DNA of 36,715 nucleotides, taken from the NCBI GenBank assembly GCA_001830835.1, contig MICJ01000066.1, forward strand, positions 7,047 to 43,761, given 5' to 3'. Every line of letters starts with the position of its first letter. Positions within the stretch are counted from its first letter, which is position 1. The translations under genes were made by a program, and so were the position numbers. The notes beneath the pieces were generated by a model. That model was not told the origin of the DNA. It made no database searches and worked only from the letters and a program-made list of their open reading frames with translations. Origin of the DNA: Syntrophobacterales bacterium GWC2_56_13. GTDB taxonomy: Bacteria; Desulfobacterota; Syntrophia; Syntrophales; UBA5619. Shown in pieces: positions 8,375 through 17,277 of the stretch.

Positions 8375-9145
8375 CTATTTCACCATGATCCGGAAGTCGA
8401 AACGGGCCGTCATCCAAGGATCGGCGCCGCCGTTGAACACCCGCTCGACAAAGGTCGCGTCTCCGTTCCGGTCGATGATGAGGGCCGTCGAGGAACGGGT
8501 GCCATAATCCGGGCTCTCGATGAAGAGCGGGGAGAGAACCCGCTCCCATTCCAATTCCACCCCCGTGTAGGGGAGCCGGTCGTCCGGCGGCCGCGTCCGG
8601 TCGGCAAGAAGATCGAGTAACGCCTCCGGCGAGAGCATACCCTTCCTCGCTAAGATATCCGCGAGCGCCTTCTTCCCACGTTCCACTTTAGGCCACGGGG
8701 TGTCGAGGAGGCGGTTGCTCAGGCCGTAGATCCCCGGTGTCAGGGGTCGCTGCCCATCCCGGTTCGAAAAGAAGAAGAGCTCGGCGGCGTCGCCCAGGAT
8801 CAGACTGAAATCGTTATACAGATCGGCGCGTGATTCCAGCAGCCGCAGATAGTCTTCCGGGGCATCTCGGCCGCGGAGATAATCGCTGACCAGATGTCCC
8901 CGCGACGGGGCCTTCTCCTTAAGCGTCGCCGGATCGCGGTAGTTCGTCAGCGCCGCCACCCTCCCCTCCCGGGTGATTCCGAGCCAGGTCCCCCCCTCCT
9001 TCAGATCCCTCCCGGCCAGGAGCTCCGGCGCATCGTCCCAGAAGGCGGCCGCCGCCGAAGGCCGATCATAGAACTCGTCCCGGTTGGCAGCCAGGATAAG
9101 CGGATATTTTTTTTGCGTTTTCCAGGCAAAAATGATCAGACACAT
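8375..9145 (-). CDS. NRDE (TANGO2-like) family protein
   Basis: A 256-residue protein beginning MCLIIFAW and carrying the family signature AANRDEFYDRP at residues about 19-29. GTWLGITREGRVAALTNYRDP and RGHLVSDYL are further conserved blocks. The invariant Cys2 could act as an N-terminal nucleophile after Met removal, as in the related Ntn-hydrolase fold; that is family inference. The biochemical role of bacterial NRDE proteins is not settled. Full length, no signal peptide. Its start overlaps the end of the small ORF at 9136-9339. Confidence 0.88.
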   Translation of the reverse strand: MCLIIFAWKTQKKYPLILAANRDEFYDRPSAAAAFWDDAPELLAGRDLKEGGTWLGITREGRVAALTNYRDPATLKEKAPSRGHLVSDYLRGRDAPEDYLRLLESRADLYNDFSLILGDAAELFFFSNRDGQRPLTPGIYGLSNRLLDTPWPKVERGKKALADILARKGMLSPEALLDLLADRTRPPDDRLPYTGVELEWERVLSPLFIESPDYGTRSSTALIIDRNGDATFVERVFNGGADPWMTARFDFRIMVK

Positions 9146-9339
9146 CCGGAGAGCCTCTGTTTGACCGCCTGCAGGATCCGCCCCATGACCTCCCCCGCGT
9201 TGGCTTGAATGACGACGTCCGCGACCCGGTAGATCTTCTCTTCCGCCGCCTGATCGATCACGTTACCCCCCACTGATGTATAGCCCGCCGTCCGCTGCGG
9301 AGAGTGCTGAACTATACCCGAACAGAACCGAAAAAACAA
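9136..9339 (-). pseudogene. Small ORF, possibly the tail of a P-loop kinase
   Basis: A 67-residue frame overlapping the NRDE start by 10 bp. The second half (EEKIYRVADVVIQANAGEVMGRILQAVKQRL) looks like genuine protein and loosely resembles the C-terminal end of shikimate-kinase-type P-loop kinases (Y-x-x-ADVVI, then a terminal helix). No P-loop or other kinase motif lies upstream. The first 20 residues look random. Either it is a truncated remnant whose start is fortuitous, or a small protein translationally coupled to the NRDE gene. Confidence 0.35.
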
Positions 9340-9420
9340 AACGAAAAACTGTCTCTGTCGGGGATCAGATGCGAAAGGCTTTTTTGAATGTAAAAAAATC
9401 TTTTTGAATCGGATATATTC

Positions 9421-9450
9421 TTGACACGCCGTGGACCTTTTGCTTATATT
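9421..9450 (+). promoter_or_regulatory. Sigma-70-type promoter for cdaA-ybbR
   Basis: TTGACA at 9421-9426, an 18-bp spacer and TATATT at 9445-9450, 87 bp before the start codon at 9537. A second TATAAT at 9460-9465 lies just downstream with a poorer -35. The -35 hexamer matches the consensus exactly. Confidence 0.65.
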
Positions 9451-9536
9451 GAGAACGCTTATAATGTTTTTTCAAACATCCCGTACCGATAGACAACCCG
9501 GCCCTCTCCCGACGGGCGGAAAGATGAAAGTGTGAT

Positions 9537-11000
9537 ATGGTCGAAAGCGCGCTGGCGATACTCCGCAATTTCCGGATTCTGGACCTCGTCGACATTGCCA
9601 TCATCTCGGTAATGATCTCGGCGCTTTTGATCTGGTTCAAGAACCGCGCAACCCGGTTCGTTTTTCTCGGCATCACCCTGCTCGGGGTCATCTATATCCT
9701 CGCCCGTTTCTTTCAGCTTTACCTGACGACGGTTGTCCTGCAGGCCTTTTTCGCGATCCTGCTGTTCGTCCTTGTGGTCATCTTCCAGGAGGACCTCCGC
9801 CGCTTCTTTGAACGGCTCGCCCTTCTTGGCAGGTTCCGGAAAAAAATCCTCACGGCGACCACCTTCAGCGAGAGCGCGGAGATCATCGCAGAGACCACCG
9901 CCGCCCTCGCCCACAAGAGGATCGGCGCACTGATTGTCATCCAGGGGGAGGATCCGCTCGACCGCCACCTCACCGGGGGCAGCAATCTCGACGGTCTGCT
10001 CAGCCAGCCCCTCTTAGAGAGCATCTTCGATCCCCACTCGATCGGTCACGACGGCGCCGTCCTCGTCGACGACAACCGGGTGATGCGGTTCGGCTGCCAC
10101 CTGCCCCTTTCGGCTAACGCCGCCCGGCACGGGAACCTTGGTCTTCGCCACTCAGCGGCCCTTGGCCTTTCGGAGAGGTCGGACGCGATCTGCATCGTGG
10201 TCTCCGAAGAGCGGGGCACAATCTCGCTCGCAAGAGAGGAGAGGATCCAGGAGATCGCCAACGCCTCGGCTCTCCGCATCGAGCTGGAAACCTTCTTCGC
10301 AAAAAGGACGCCACTCTCCAAACAGACGCCCATCCTGAACTGGCTGAAGAAAAACCAGCGGGAAAAGGTGCTTGCCATCGTCCTTGCCGGTATCCTTTGG
10401 GTCGTCTTCGGCTATCAGCGGGAAACGATCGGCCGCGATTTCGTCGTGCCCATAGAATATGTGAACGCCCCGGTGGAATGGGTCCTGGAAGAGCCTAAGG
10501 TCACGGAGGTAAAGATCTTGCTGATGGGCCCCACACAGGCCTTTCAGCTCCTGCACCCGGAGAGAATGAAGGTCTCCGTCGACCTCGCCCAGCTTAGACC
10601 CGGAACCCAGGAGATCACCCTGACGCAAGACATGATCAAGGCCCCCTCCAATCTTTCGGTCGCCAGCATCTCGCCGGGACGGATCAAGATCACCACGTCC
10701 CGACTCCTCCGGTTGACCGTCCCTATCGAGGTCCTCACGGAAAACAACCCGCCCCGGGAGATGTCGGTCCAAGGCATCACGGCCTCCCCCGCTGAGGCGC
10801 AGGTCCTCATCCCCCGCCGGCTCCGCGGCAAGAAGATACGGGTCATGACCGAACCGATCGATCTGTCGCTCCTGGACGTCCAGAGCGTCTTTACCCCGCC
10901 TCTCCGGTACTCGCCGGATATCCAGTTCGCCGGCGGAAAGGCGCCGATAGTCCGGGTTGTCGTCAAGACCCTCAAGAAGACCACCCCCTCACGCCGTTAG
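9537..11000 (+). CDS. cdaA: Diadenylate cyclase CdaA fused to YbbR domains
   Basis: A 487-residue membrane protein predicted to make cyclic di-AMP from two ATP. Three N-terminal membrane helices (residues about 15-35, 41-58, 66-84) are followed by a DAC/DisA_N domain. The DGA motif is at 172-174; the site usually reading RHR is RHS (204-206), followed by AALGLSERSDAICIVVSEERG. A fourth hydrophobic segment (about 286-301) leads into two YbbR-like repeats (about 308-395 and 397-478). In Firmicutes, CdaA and its YbbR partner CdaR are separate proteins; here they are one chain. No glmM lies downstream. It converges on the next gene with 3 bp between stops. Confidence 0.92.
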   Translation: MVESALAILRNFRILDLVDIAIISVMISALLIWFKNRATRFVFLGITLLGVIYILARFFQLYLTTVVLQAFFAILLFVLVVIFQEDLRRFFERLALLGRFRKKILTATTFSESAEIIAETTAALAHKRIGALIVIQGEDPLDRHLTGGSNLDGLLSQPLLESIFDPHSIGHDGAVLVDDNRVMRFGCHLPLSANAARHGNLGLRHSAALGLSERSDAICIVVSEERGTISLAREERIQEIANASALRIELETFFAKRTPLSKQTPILNWLKKNQREKVLAIVLAGILWVVFGYQRETIGRDFVVPIEYVNAPVEWVLEEPKVTEVKILLMGPTQAFQLLHPERMKVSVDLAQLRPGTQEITLTQDMIKAPSNLSVASISPGRIKITTSRLLRLTVPIEVLTENNPPREMSVQGITASPAEAQVLIPRRLRGKKIRVMTEPIDLSLLDVQSVFTPPLRYSPDIQFAGGKAPIVRVVVKTLKKTTPSRR

Positions 11001-11003
11001 GGA

Positions 11004-12404
<1,401 letters not shown>

Positions 12405-12434
12405 GGAACCTCCGAGAGGCAATATCCATTCATA

Positions 12435-12450
12435 CCCGGGGCGCCCCGGG
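12435..12450. repeat. 16-bp perfect palindrome CCCGGGGCGCCCCGGG
   Basis: A perfect GC palindrome about 30 bp upstream of the response-regulator start, so in its 5' leader or promoter region. It could be a protein-binding site or a stable hairpin; nothing decides between these. Confidence 0.5.
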
Positions 12451-12504
12451 ATTTAGGATTTTTCTCCGCAATTGCGGCCCTTTTGTCAAGTGAAAAAACA
12501 CGTG

Positions 12505-12531
12505 CGGCCGGCCGTTCCGGCCGACTTTTTT
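12505..12531 (+). terminator. Terminator-like hairpin between divergent genes
   Basis: CGGCCGG pairs with CCGGCCG around a 5-nt loop, followed two bases later by six T. On the plus strand it precedes corA, with no plus-strand gene closer than cdaA, so it may stop read-through or antisense transcription. TTGACA on the minus strand at 12488-12483 could be the -35 of the divergent regulator, but no good -10 was found. Confidence 0.5.
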
Positions 12532-12627
12532 ATTGTATTTCCCCCGCCGATGGGCTAAATTACCTGCGCTTTGCATCCGGCCATCCTCATCCCGACACGA
12601 TCCGTTCGACCCCGGAGGACAAGAGCG

Positions 12628-13686
12628 ATGCCCAGAACCAAGAAGAGAAGGTCCGCCAAGACCGGGCTCCCGCCCGGCGCCCTGATTCATATCGGGGAGA
12701 GGCATGCGGAAAAGGCGAAGATCACCCTCTGCGAATACGACGAATCCCGCTTCGAGGAAAGAGAGATCCATACCCTGGAAGGCGCCCTGCAGCCCCCGGA
12801 CAAGGAAGCCGTTACCTGGGTCCACATCGACGGTCTCCAGGACGTCCGCCTCCTCGAACAGATGGGAAACGTCTTTGGCCTCCACCCGCTCACCCTTGAA
12901 GACATCCTGAACACGGAACAGCGTCCGAAGAGCGAAGACCACGGCGATTATCTCTATGTCGTCCTCAAACGCTTCCATGAAAACGGGGGCGCGCTCGTTT
13001 CGGAGCAGGTCAGCATCGTCCTCGGCCCCAACTGGCTGATCTCCCTTCAGGAAAAGGAGGGAAAACTTCTCGACCCCGTCCGTGATCGGCTCCGCAACGG
13101 AAAGGGACGCCTCCGGAAGTCCGGTGTCGATTACCTCGCCCATGCAATTCTTGACGGGATCGTCGACAGCTATTTCGTCATCCTGGACAACCTGGGCGAG
13201 CGGATCGAAGACCTGGAAGAGGCTCTGGTCGGCCGCCCCTCGCCTGAGACCCTCCTGACGATCCAGACCCTCAAGCGGGAGATGCTCCTCCTGCGCAAAT
13301 CGGTATGGCCCCTGCGGGAAATGATCGGCAGTCTCGCCCGGTCCGATTCGCCGCTCATCCGGGAGCCGTCCGTTATCTATTTCCGCGATGTTTACGACCA
13401 CGCCGTCCAGGTCATCGACACGATCGAAAATTACCGGGACATGCTCTCCGGAATGCTGGACATCTACCTCTCGACCATCAGCAACCGGATGAACGAGATC
13501 ATGAAAGTTCTCACCATCATCGCGACCGTTTTTATGCCGTTGACCTTCCTTGCCGGGGTCTACGGGATGAATTTCAAGTACATGCCGGAGCTGGAGAAGC
13601 CCTGGGGATACTTCGCCCTCTGGGGCGTGATGATTGTCATCGCCGTTTTCATGCTGATCTACTTCAGACGAAAAAAATGGCTGTAG
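12628..13686 (+). CDS. corA: Magnesium/cobalt transporter CorA
   Basis: An inner-membrane Mg2+ (Co2+) channel that works as a pentamer. The YGMNF signature closes the first of two C-terminal membrane helices (IIATVFMPLTFLAGVYGMNF, then GYFALWGVMIVIAVFMLIYF). The chain ends in a basic KKWL tail. The large N-terminal cytoplasmic funnel domain (residues 1-290) contains VTWVHIDGLQD and LHPLTLEDILN, both typical. GGAGG lies nine bases before the ATG at 12628, so this is preferred over the ATG at 12571, leaving 352 residues, a normal length. No Mg2+ riboswitch was recognised upstream. Confidence 0.93.
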   Translation: MPRTKKRRSAKTGLPPGALIHIGERHAEKAKITLCEYDESRFEEREIHTLEGALQPPDKEAVTWVHIDGLQDVRLLEQMGNVFGLHPLTLEDILNTEQRPKSEDHGDYLYVVLKRFHENGGALVSEQVSIVLGPNWLISLQEKEGKLLDPVRDRLRNGKGRLRKSGVDYLAHAILDGIVDSYFVILDNLGERIEDLEEALVGRPSPETLLTIQTLKREMLLLRKSVWPLREMIGSLARSDSPLIREPSVIYFRDVYDHAVQVIDTIENYRDMLSGMLDIYLSTISNRMNEIMKVLTIIATVFMPLTFLAGVYGMNFKYMPELEKPWGYFALWGVMIVIAVFMLIYFRRKKWL

Positions 13687-13752
13687 AAATAATCGATTTC
13701 CATTCACAGGGGGGCATTCTGCGGCAGGATTTTATAAACCAGGAGGTTGAAC

Positions 13753-14232
13753 ATGGCTGTCTTCGAAGCGAGTGACATTGTCGAGGTGGCGATCCGGATC
13801 GAAGAGAACGGCGCGAATTTCTACCGCTACGCGGTGCAGATCGCCGGCAAGGAAGAGGTGAAGACCCTCTTCCGGCGCCTTGCCGACGAGGAGATGAAGC
13901 ATCAGCAGACCTTCACGGAGATCCTGGCCGGGATGGACCCGTCCATCCCCCCGGAGGGTTATGACGGTGAGTATGCCGCCTACCTCCACAGCTACGTGGA
14001 CAACCGCCTCGTCTTCAAGATGGAAGTCCTGGCCGGCGAACTGGCGAAGATCCGGGACGAGGCATCGGCCTTCGATTTCGCCATCCGGCGGGAGCTCGAT
14101 TCCATCCTCTATTACCGGGAGATCCGGGAATTCCTGCCGGCGGACCGGCGGGAAGAAATCGACCGGATCATCGCCGAGGAGAAGGCACATTTCAAGAGGC
14201 TGTCGGAGATGAGGAAGCGCCTCGGATGCTGA
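13753..14232 (+). CDS. Ferritin-like diiron (rubrerythrin-type) protein
   Basis: A 159-residue four-helix-bundle protein. Glutamates consistent with a diiron site appear as RIEENGANFY (helix 1), DEEMKHQQTF (helix 2), FKMEVLAGELAK (helix 3) and AEEKAHFKRL (helix 4). There is no C-terminal rubredoxin-like Cys4 domain, so it is not classical rubrerythrin. A role in iron handling or peroxide reduction is expected for the family. The ATG at 13753 has a perfect AGGAGG six bases upstream; the ORF track begins two codons earlier at a TTG. It lies 66 bp after corA on the same strand, possibly co-transcribed. Confidence 0.88.
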   Translation: MAVFEASDIVEVAIRIEENGANFYRYAVQIAGKEEVKTLFRRLADEEMKHQQTFTEILAGMDPSIPPEGYDGEYAAYLHSYVDNRLVFKMEVLAGELAKIRDEASAFDFAIRRELDSILYYREIREFLPADRREEIDRIIAEEKAHFKRLSEMRKRLGC

Positions 14233-14285
14233 AAATGATGTATTGATGCACAGCCTTGCCTTCCGAGAAAAAGGGGTATCTTACC

Positions 14286-14585
14286 TTGAACGATTTTATC
14301 CAGAGAATCATTGCTTCCAGAAAAGGACTGTTCTGGGATAAAGGTCCGTTGGATCCGGAGAAAGATAAGTTCGTTATCGTCGAAAGGATTCTTGAGCTTG
14401 GAACGGAAAGGGAGTTCCAAACGGTTATTTCCTACTACGGCGATGAATTCATCAGGGAGGTGGTTCGTAACAGCCGGAACCTCAGCCCCAAAACGGTTAA
14501 TTATTTTGCCTGGTTATTAGACATTTCCCGGGAGGCTACACGATGTTTTTCCGCTGTATCACCGCGGACATGGCAGCCATTCTGA
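14286..14585 (+). CDS. DUF6922-like antitoxin partner of AbiEii
   Basis: About 99 residues from a TTG start at 14286, which has AAGGGG nine bases upstream; the TTG at 14256 has no such site. GLFWDKGPLDPEKDKFVIVERILELGTEREFQ and RNLSPKTVNYFAWLLDI match the small proteins I know as partners of AbiEii-type nucleotidyltransferase toxins. The last 20 residues (SAVSPRTWQPF) overlap the toxin frame and look less conserved. Together with the truncated toxin, this seems to be a decayed toxin-antitoxin or abortive-infection module. Confidence 0.7.
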   Translation: MNDFIQRIIASRKGLFWDKGPLDPEKDKFVIVERILELGTEREFQTVISYYGDEFIREVVRNSRNLSPKTVNYFAWLLDISREATRCFSAVSPRTWQPF

Positions 14586-14785
14586 AAAACCCGTTCCTAA
14601 GGGAGCTCCCCCCGCAAACATATCTGGCGGGCGGCACCGCTGTGGCGCTTCATCTTGGCCATCGACTCTCCGTGGATCTTGACTTTTTCACACCCCATGA
14701 CCTGGACAGCCTGCTATGGTACAAGGGGCTGCAAACAGCCTTTTCCAGGGATTTTAAATTATTTCATATCCAACCGGGTCGATAA
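14543..14785 (+). pseudogene. Truncated AbiEii-type nucleotidyltransferase toxin
   Basis: An 80-residue product carrying the N-terminal signature of AbiEii/AbiGii toxins: TYLAGGTAVALHLGHRLSVDLDFFTP, with the GGT and the D-x-D metal-binding pair of the nucleotidyltransferase fold. Family members usually exceed 200 residues. This frame stops just after the second conserved segment, so most of the fold is missing. GGGAGG precedes the ATG, and the gene overlaps the antitoxin by 43 bp, so the start region is intact. No matching continuation was found downstream. The toxin is almost certainly inactive. Confidence 0.8.
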
Positions 14786-14849
14786 TAAACCTCTCTAAGG
14801 AAGGAGTATCACCGGTAATCACGAGACATCAGGAAAGGAAGCTGACAAT

Positions 14850-15056
14850 ATGAATCTGTTGAACTATACGGGGTCTATCCTCATCTCCCTCTGCATCGGC
14901 CTGGGAGGGTTTGTCTTGGCATTCAAGATCTTCGACTGGTTGACGCCCGGGGTGCATTTTTCCGAACAGCTTAAACAAGACAACCGCTCGGTGGCCATAT
15001 TCCTGGCCGGGCTCTTTATCGGCTTGGGCCTGCTACTTGGAAGCACGGTAAAATGA
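14850..15056 (+). CDS. Small DUF350-like membrane protein
   Basis: A 68-residue protein with two membrane helices (YTGSILISLCIGLGGFVLAFKIFDW and SVAIFLAGLFIGLGLLLGS) separated by a polar loop ending in a QDNRSVA segment, the pattern of a single DUF350 unit. Larger DUF350 proteins have two or more such units. Function is unknown for the family; an envelope role is likely. AGGAAG lies about eight bases upstream. Its stop overlaps the start of the NlpC/P60 gene by 4 bp (ATGA), so the pair is translationally coupled. Confidence 0.8.
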   Translation: MNLLNYTGSILISLCIGLGGFVLAFKIFDWLTPGVHFSEQLKQDNRSVAIFLAGLFIGLGLLLGSTVK

Positions 15057-15529
15057 AAAAACTGGCTTTCATGATCTTGTTGTGCGCATTTATTCATTTT
15101 TTGGCCAAGCCGGCTGTCTCGGAGACGACCGGTATGGACGCACCGGAATTTAAAGCTTTCTGGGACCGGTTACGGACGACTATCGAGCTCCACCTTCACA
15201 GACCCTATGTCTGGGGGTCAAGCGGCTTAAAGAGTTTCGATTGTTCCGGATTTGTCTGGCGTGTGCTGAACGACAGCGGGGTGTTGATCAAGCGCACGAC
15301 TGCACGCAAATTTTACCTGTCGCTGCCGGCCGTCGAGCCGGATCGGGAGTACAGACCCGGGAATGTCGTTTTTTTCGATGACCTCAAGCACTGCGGTATC
15401 GTGTCGAACAGGCAAAAATTCTACCACGCCAGAAGCTCGACGGGGACCACCCTCGATAGTTTCGACACTTATTGGCGTCAGAAGGTAATTGGTTTCCGGG
15501 CAATACCTGTGCCGGACATCTCGCGGTAA
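15053..15529 (+). CDS. Secreted NlpC/P60-type cysteine peptidase
   Basis: A 158-residue exported protein with signal peptide (MKKLAFMILLCAFIHFLAKPAVS) and an NlpC/P60 core. The catalytic Cys is in SFDCSGFVWRVL (about residue 64), and the expected His lies in LKHCGIVSN (about residue 122), followed by FYHARSSTG. YVWGSSG before the Cys is the usual Y-x-x-GG-like lead-in. Such enzymes cut peptidoglycan stem peptides. The compact single-domain form lacks cell-wall-binding domains. It is coupled to the DUF350 gene, which suggests a joint role at the envelope. Confidence 0.87.
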   Translation: MKKLAFMILLCAFIHFLAKPAVSETTGMDAPEFKAFWDRLRTTIELHLHRPYVWGSSGLKSFDCSGFVWRVLNDSGVLIKRTTARKFYLSLPAVEPDREYRPGNVVFFDDLKHCGIVSNRQKFYHARSSTGTTLDSFDTYWRQKVIGFRAIPVPDISR

Positions 15530-15574
15530 TGACACGTGCGGGAGGTGCCCTCAGTCTTGCGCATGCCTTGAGCG

Positions 15575-15739
15575 GTGCTCATCCATTTATCCAATGCCGA
15601 AGGCGCCTACGCCATGCAGTTCACATTGGAGGATGCCGGTTGGTCTGTGGAACGGGTGGCCCCGTTTGACGATCTCACGTGGATAAAGGCACAATGGTCG
15701 GAGCGCGTTGCTGCCCTTGGGCAGAAGGAACAAACATAA
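15575..15739 (+). pseudogene. Possible C-terminal gene remnant
   Basis: A 55-codon frame from a GTG at 15575 to TAA at 15737-15739 that reads like protein (TLEDAGWSVERVAPFDDLTW). There is no good ribosome-binding site and a stop lies just upstream in frame. Family not recognised. It may be the tail of a deleted gene. The two ORFs listed across this stretch in other frames look non-coding. Confidence 0.3.
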
Positions 15740-16046
15740 GAGAGCTGCGAATCGGGTAGCCGGGGGTTTTTCTCCCTTTGGTGTTTCTCTGTAATGACAA
15801 CTTCCTGTAGTCGAGCATGAGCTATCTTATCGATTTATACTCGGTTATTAGTGGCAATCGTTGCGTTCACTGGTTATCGCCTTCTGAAGAAAAGACGAAT
15901 GGATATGCACAAAATCGCCTCTCAATGTTTCTCAATGTCTTGATTCGCCCTACCTGGTACCTCATAATTAAAAGTTACCGAAGGAGAGTTTGGAAAGCGG
16001 GACGTTGACTCGAAAGCTCAGGCAATGCAGGCGACAACACTACCGC
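15740..16046. other. Intergenic stretch, no gene seen
   Basis: About 300 bp of mixed composition between a plus-strand remnant and the minus-strand CoA-transferase stop. The 63-residue ORF at 15817 lacks coding character. No clear terminator or repeat was found. Confidence 0.4.
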
Positions 16047-17261
16047 TCAGTAGATCACTTCTTCCTTTACGAGTTCCTCAATCTCTTCCGTTGACATGCC
16101 GAGGATCTGTCTGAAATAAAGATCATTGTGCTCACCTAGGAGAGGGGCATGGCGTTGAATCTCAGCCGGTGTGGCTGAGAGCCGCCACGGAGGCGTAATG
16201 GTCCAGTCCTTTCCCACCTCCGGATGCTCGACAATCCTGAAAATGCCGCGCTCCTGCAAATGGGGGTCTTTGAAGAGGTCCTCACTGCTCATGGACGGGG
16301 CAGCCGCAACACCTTCCTTCTGCAGAAGCGCCATGGCCGTGTAGACGTCATACTCGGTAGTCCATGCGGTGACGATTCGATCCAATTCCCCCTGATTGGC
16401 GAAGCGCCGGTAGCTATCGGCAAACCGCTCGTCTCCTGCCAGTTCCGGCTTGCCCATTGCTCTGCACAGGCCGCACCACTCCTCTTCCGTGGCCACGGCA
16501 ATGCTGATCCATTTGTCTTCCCCCCGACAGCGATAACAATTATGGGGGGCCATCGTGTCTTCTTTGTTACCTTTGCGCATCTGAACGCGGCCGTTCATGA
16601 TGTAGTCGAGAATCACCTCCCCCATCATGACGGTGATTGTTTCCTGCGATGCCAGGTCGATGTACTGTCCTTTCCCCGTTTTCTGCCGATAAACGAGGGC
16701 CGCGAGGATGGCAAAGGCGGATGTCGCGGCACTGCGCAAATCGATGGAACCCATGAGATTGCTCGGCTGACAGTCTTCGTAGCCGGTCAGGAAGGATACC
16801 CCTCCCAGGGCGGCAAACGTCGGGGCATAGCCGACATACTTCCGTTCCGGACCCACCTGACCGCATGCCGAAGAGGAAAGGTAAATAATATCCGGTTTGT
16901 ATTTGCTTACTGCATCATAACCAAGGCCGAGTCTTTCGATGACACCCGGCCGCATGTTCTCGATAACTACATCACTGATGGTGATCAATTTCTTGGCGAC
17001 GTGCGCCGCTTCGGGTTTGGAGATATTCAAGGTCACGCTCTTCTTGTTAAAATTGAGGCTGTTGAAAACCGAAGACTGATCGGGACTCGTAAACTGCACG
17101 CCCGTCGTGAAGGAAAGCGATCGGGAATGATCCAGACGGCGCCTGCTCTCAACCTTGACGATCTCAGCACCCAGCAGGCCGAGGAGGCACGTCGCATACG
17201 GCCCCGCCCAGGCCGCGGTAAATTCAGTGACTCTTACTCCCTGTAATGGTCCTCCGCTCAT
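16047..17261 (-). CDS. CaiB/BaiF family CoA-transferase, predicted catalytic partner
   Basis: A 404-residue class III CoA-transferase. GVRVTEFTAAWAGPYATCLLGLLGAEIVKVE is the family N-terminus, and LLGEHNDLYFRQILG near the end is its usual closing block. The catalytic Asp, which forms the acyl-Asp/CoA-thioester intermediate, falls in GSIDLRSA (about residue 169), eleven residues before ILAA. The donor and acceptor cannot be told from sequence. The gene follows the second CoA-transferase gene with a 16-bp gap and has GGAGGAGG upstream. Two similar-length paralogues in tandem recall heteromeric enzymes such as the benzylsuccinate CoA-transferase BbsEF; no bbs genes are in the window. Confidence 0.92.
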   Translation of the reverse strand: MSGGPLQGVRVTEFTAAWAGPYATCLLGLLGAEIVKVESRRRLDHSRSLSFTTGVQFTSPDQSSVFNSLNFNKKSVTLNISKPEAAHVAKKLITISDVVIENMRPGVIERLGLGYDAVSKYKPDIIYLSSSACGQVGPERKYVGYAPTFAALGGVSFLTGYEDCQPSNLMGSIDLRSAATSAFAILAALVYRQKTGKGQYIDLASQETITVMMGEVILDYIMNGRVQMRKGNKEDTMAPHNCYRCRGEDKWISIAVATEEEWCGLCRAMGKPELAGDERFADSYRRFANQGELDRIVTAWTTEYDVYTAMALLQKEGVAAAPSMSSEDLFKDPHLQERGIFRIVEHPEVGKDWTITPPWRLSATPAEIQRHAPLLGEHNDLYFRQILGMSTEEIEELVKEEVIY

Positions 17262-17277
17262 GTTCTGTTCCCTCCTC

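Noticed and set aside
12430-13707. 425-codon minus-strand ORF opposite corA
   Set aside because: It is the antisense shadow of corA in GC-rich DNA; the CorA frame has the GMN motif and a good start.
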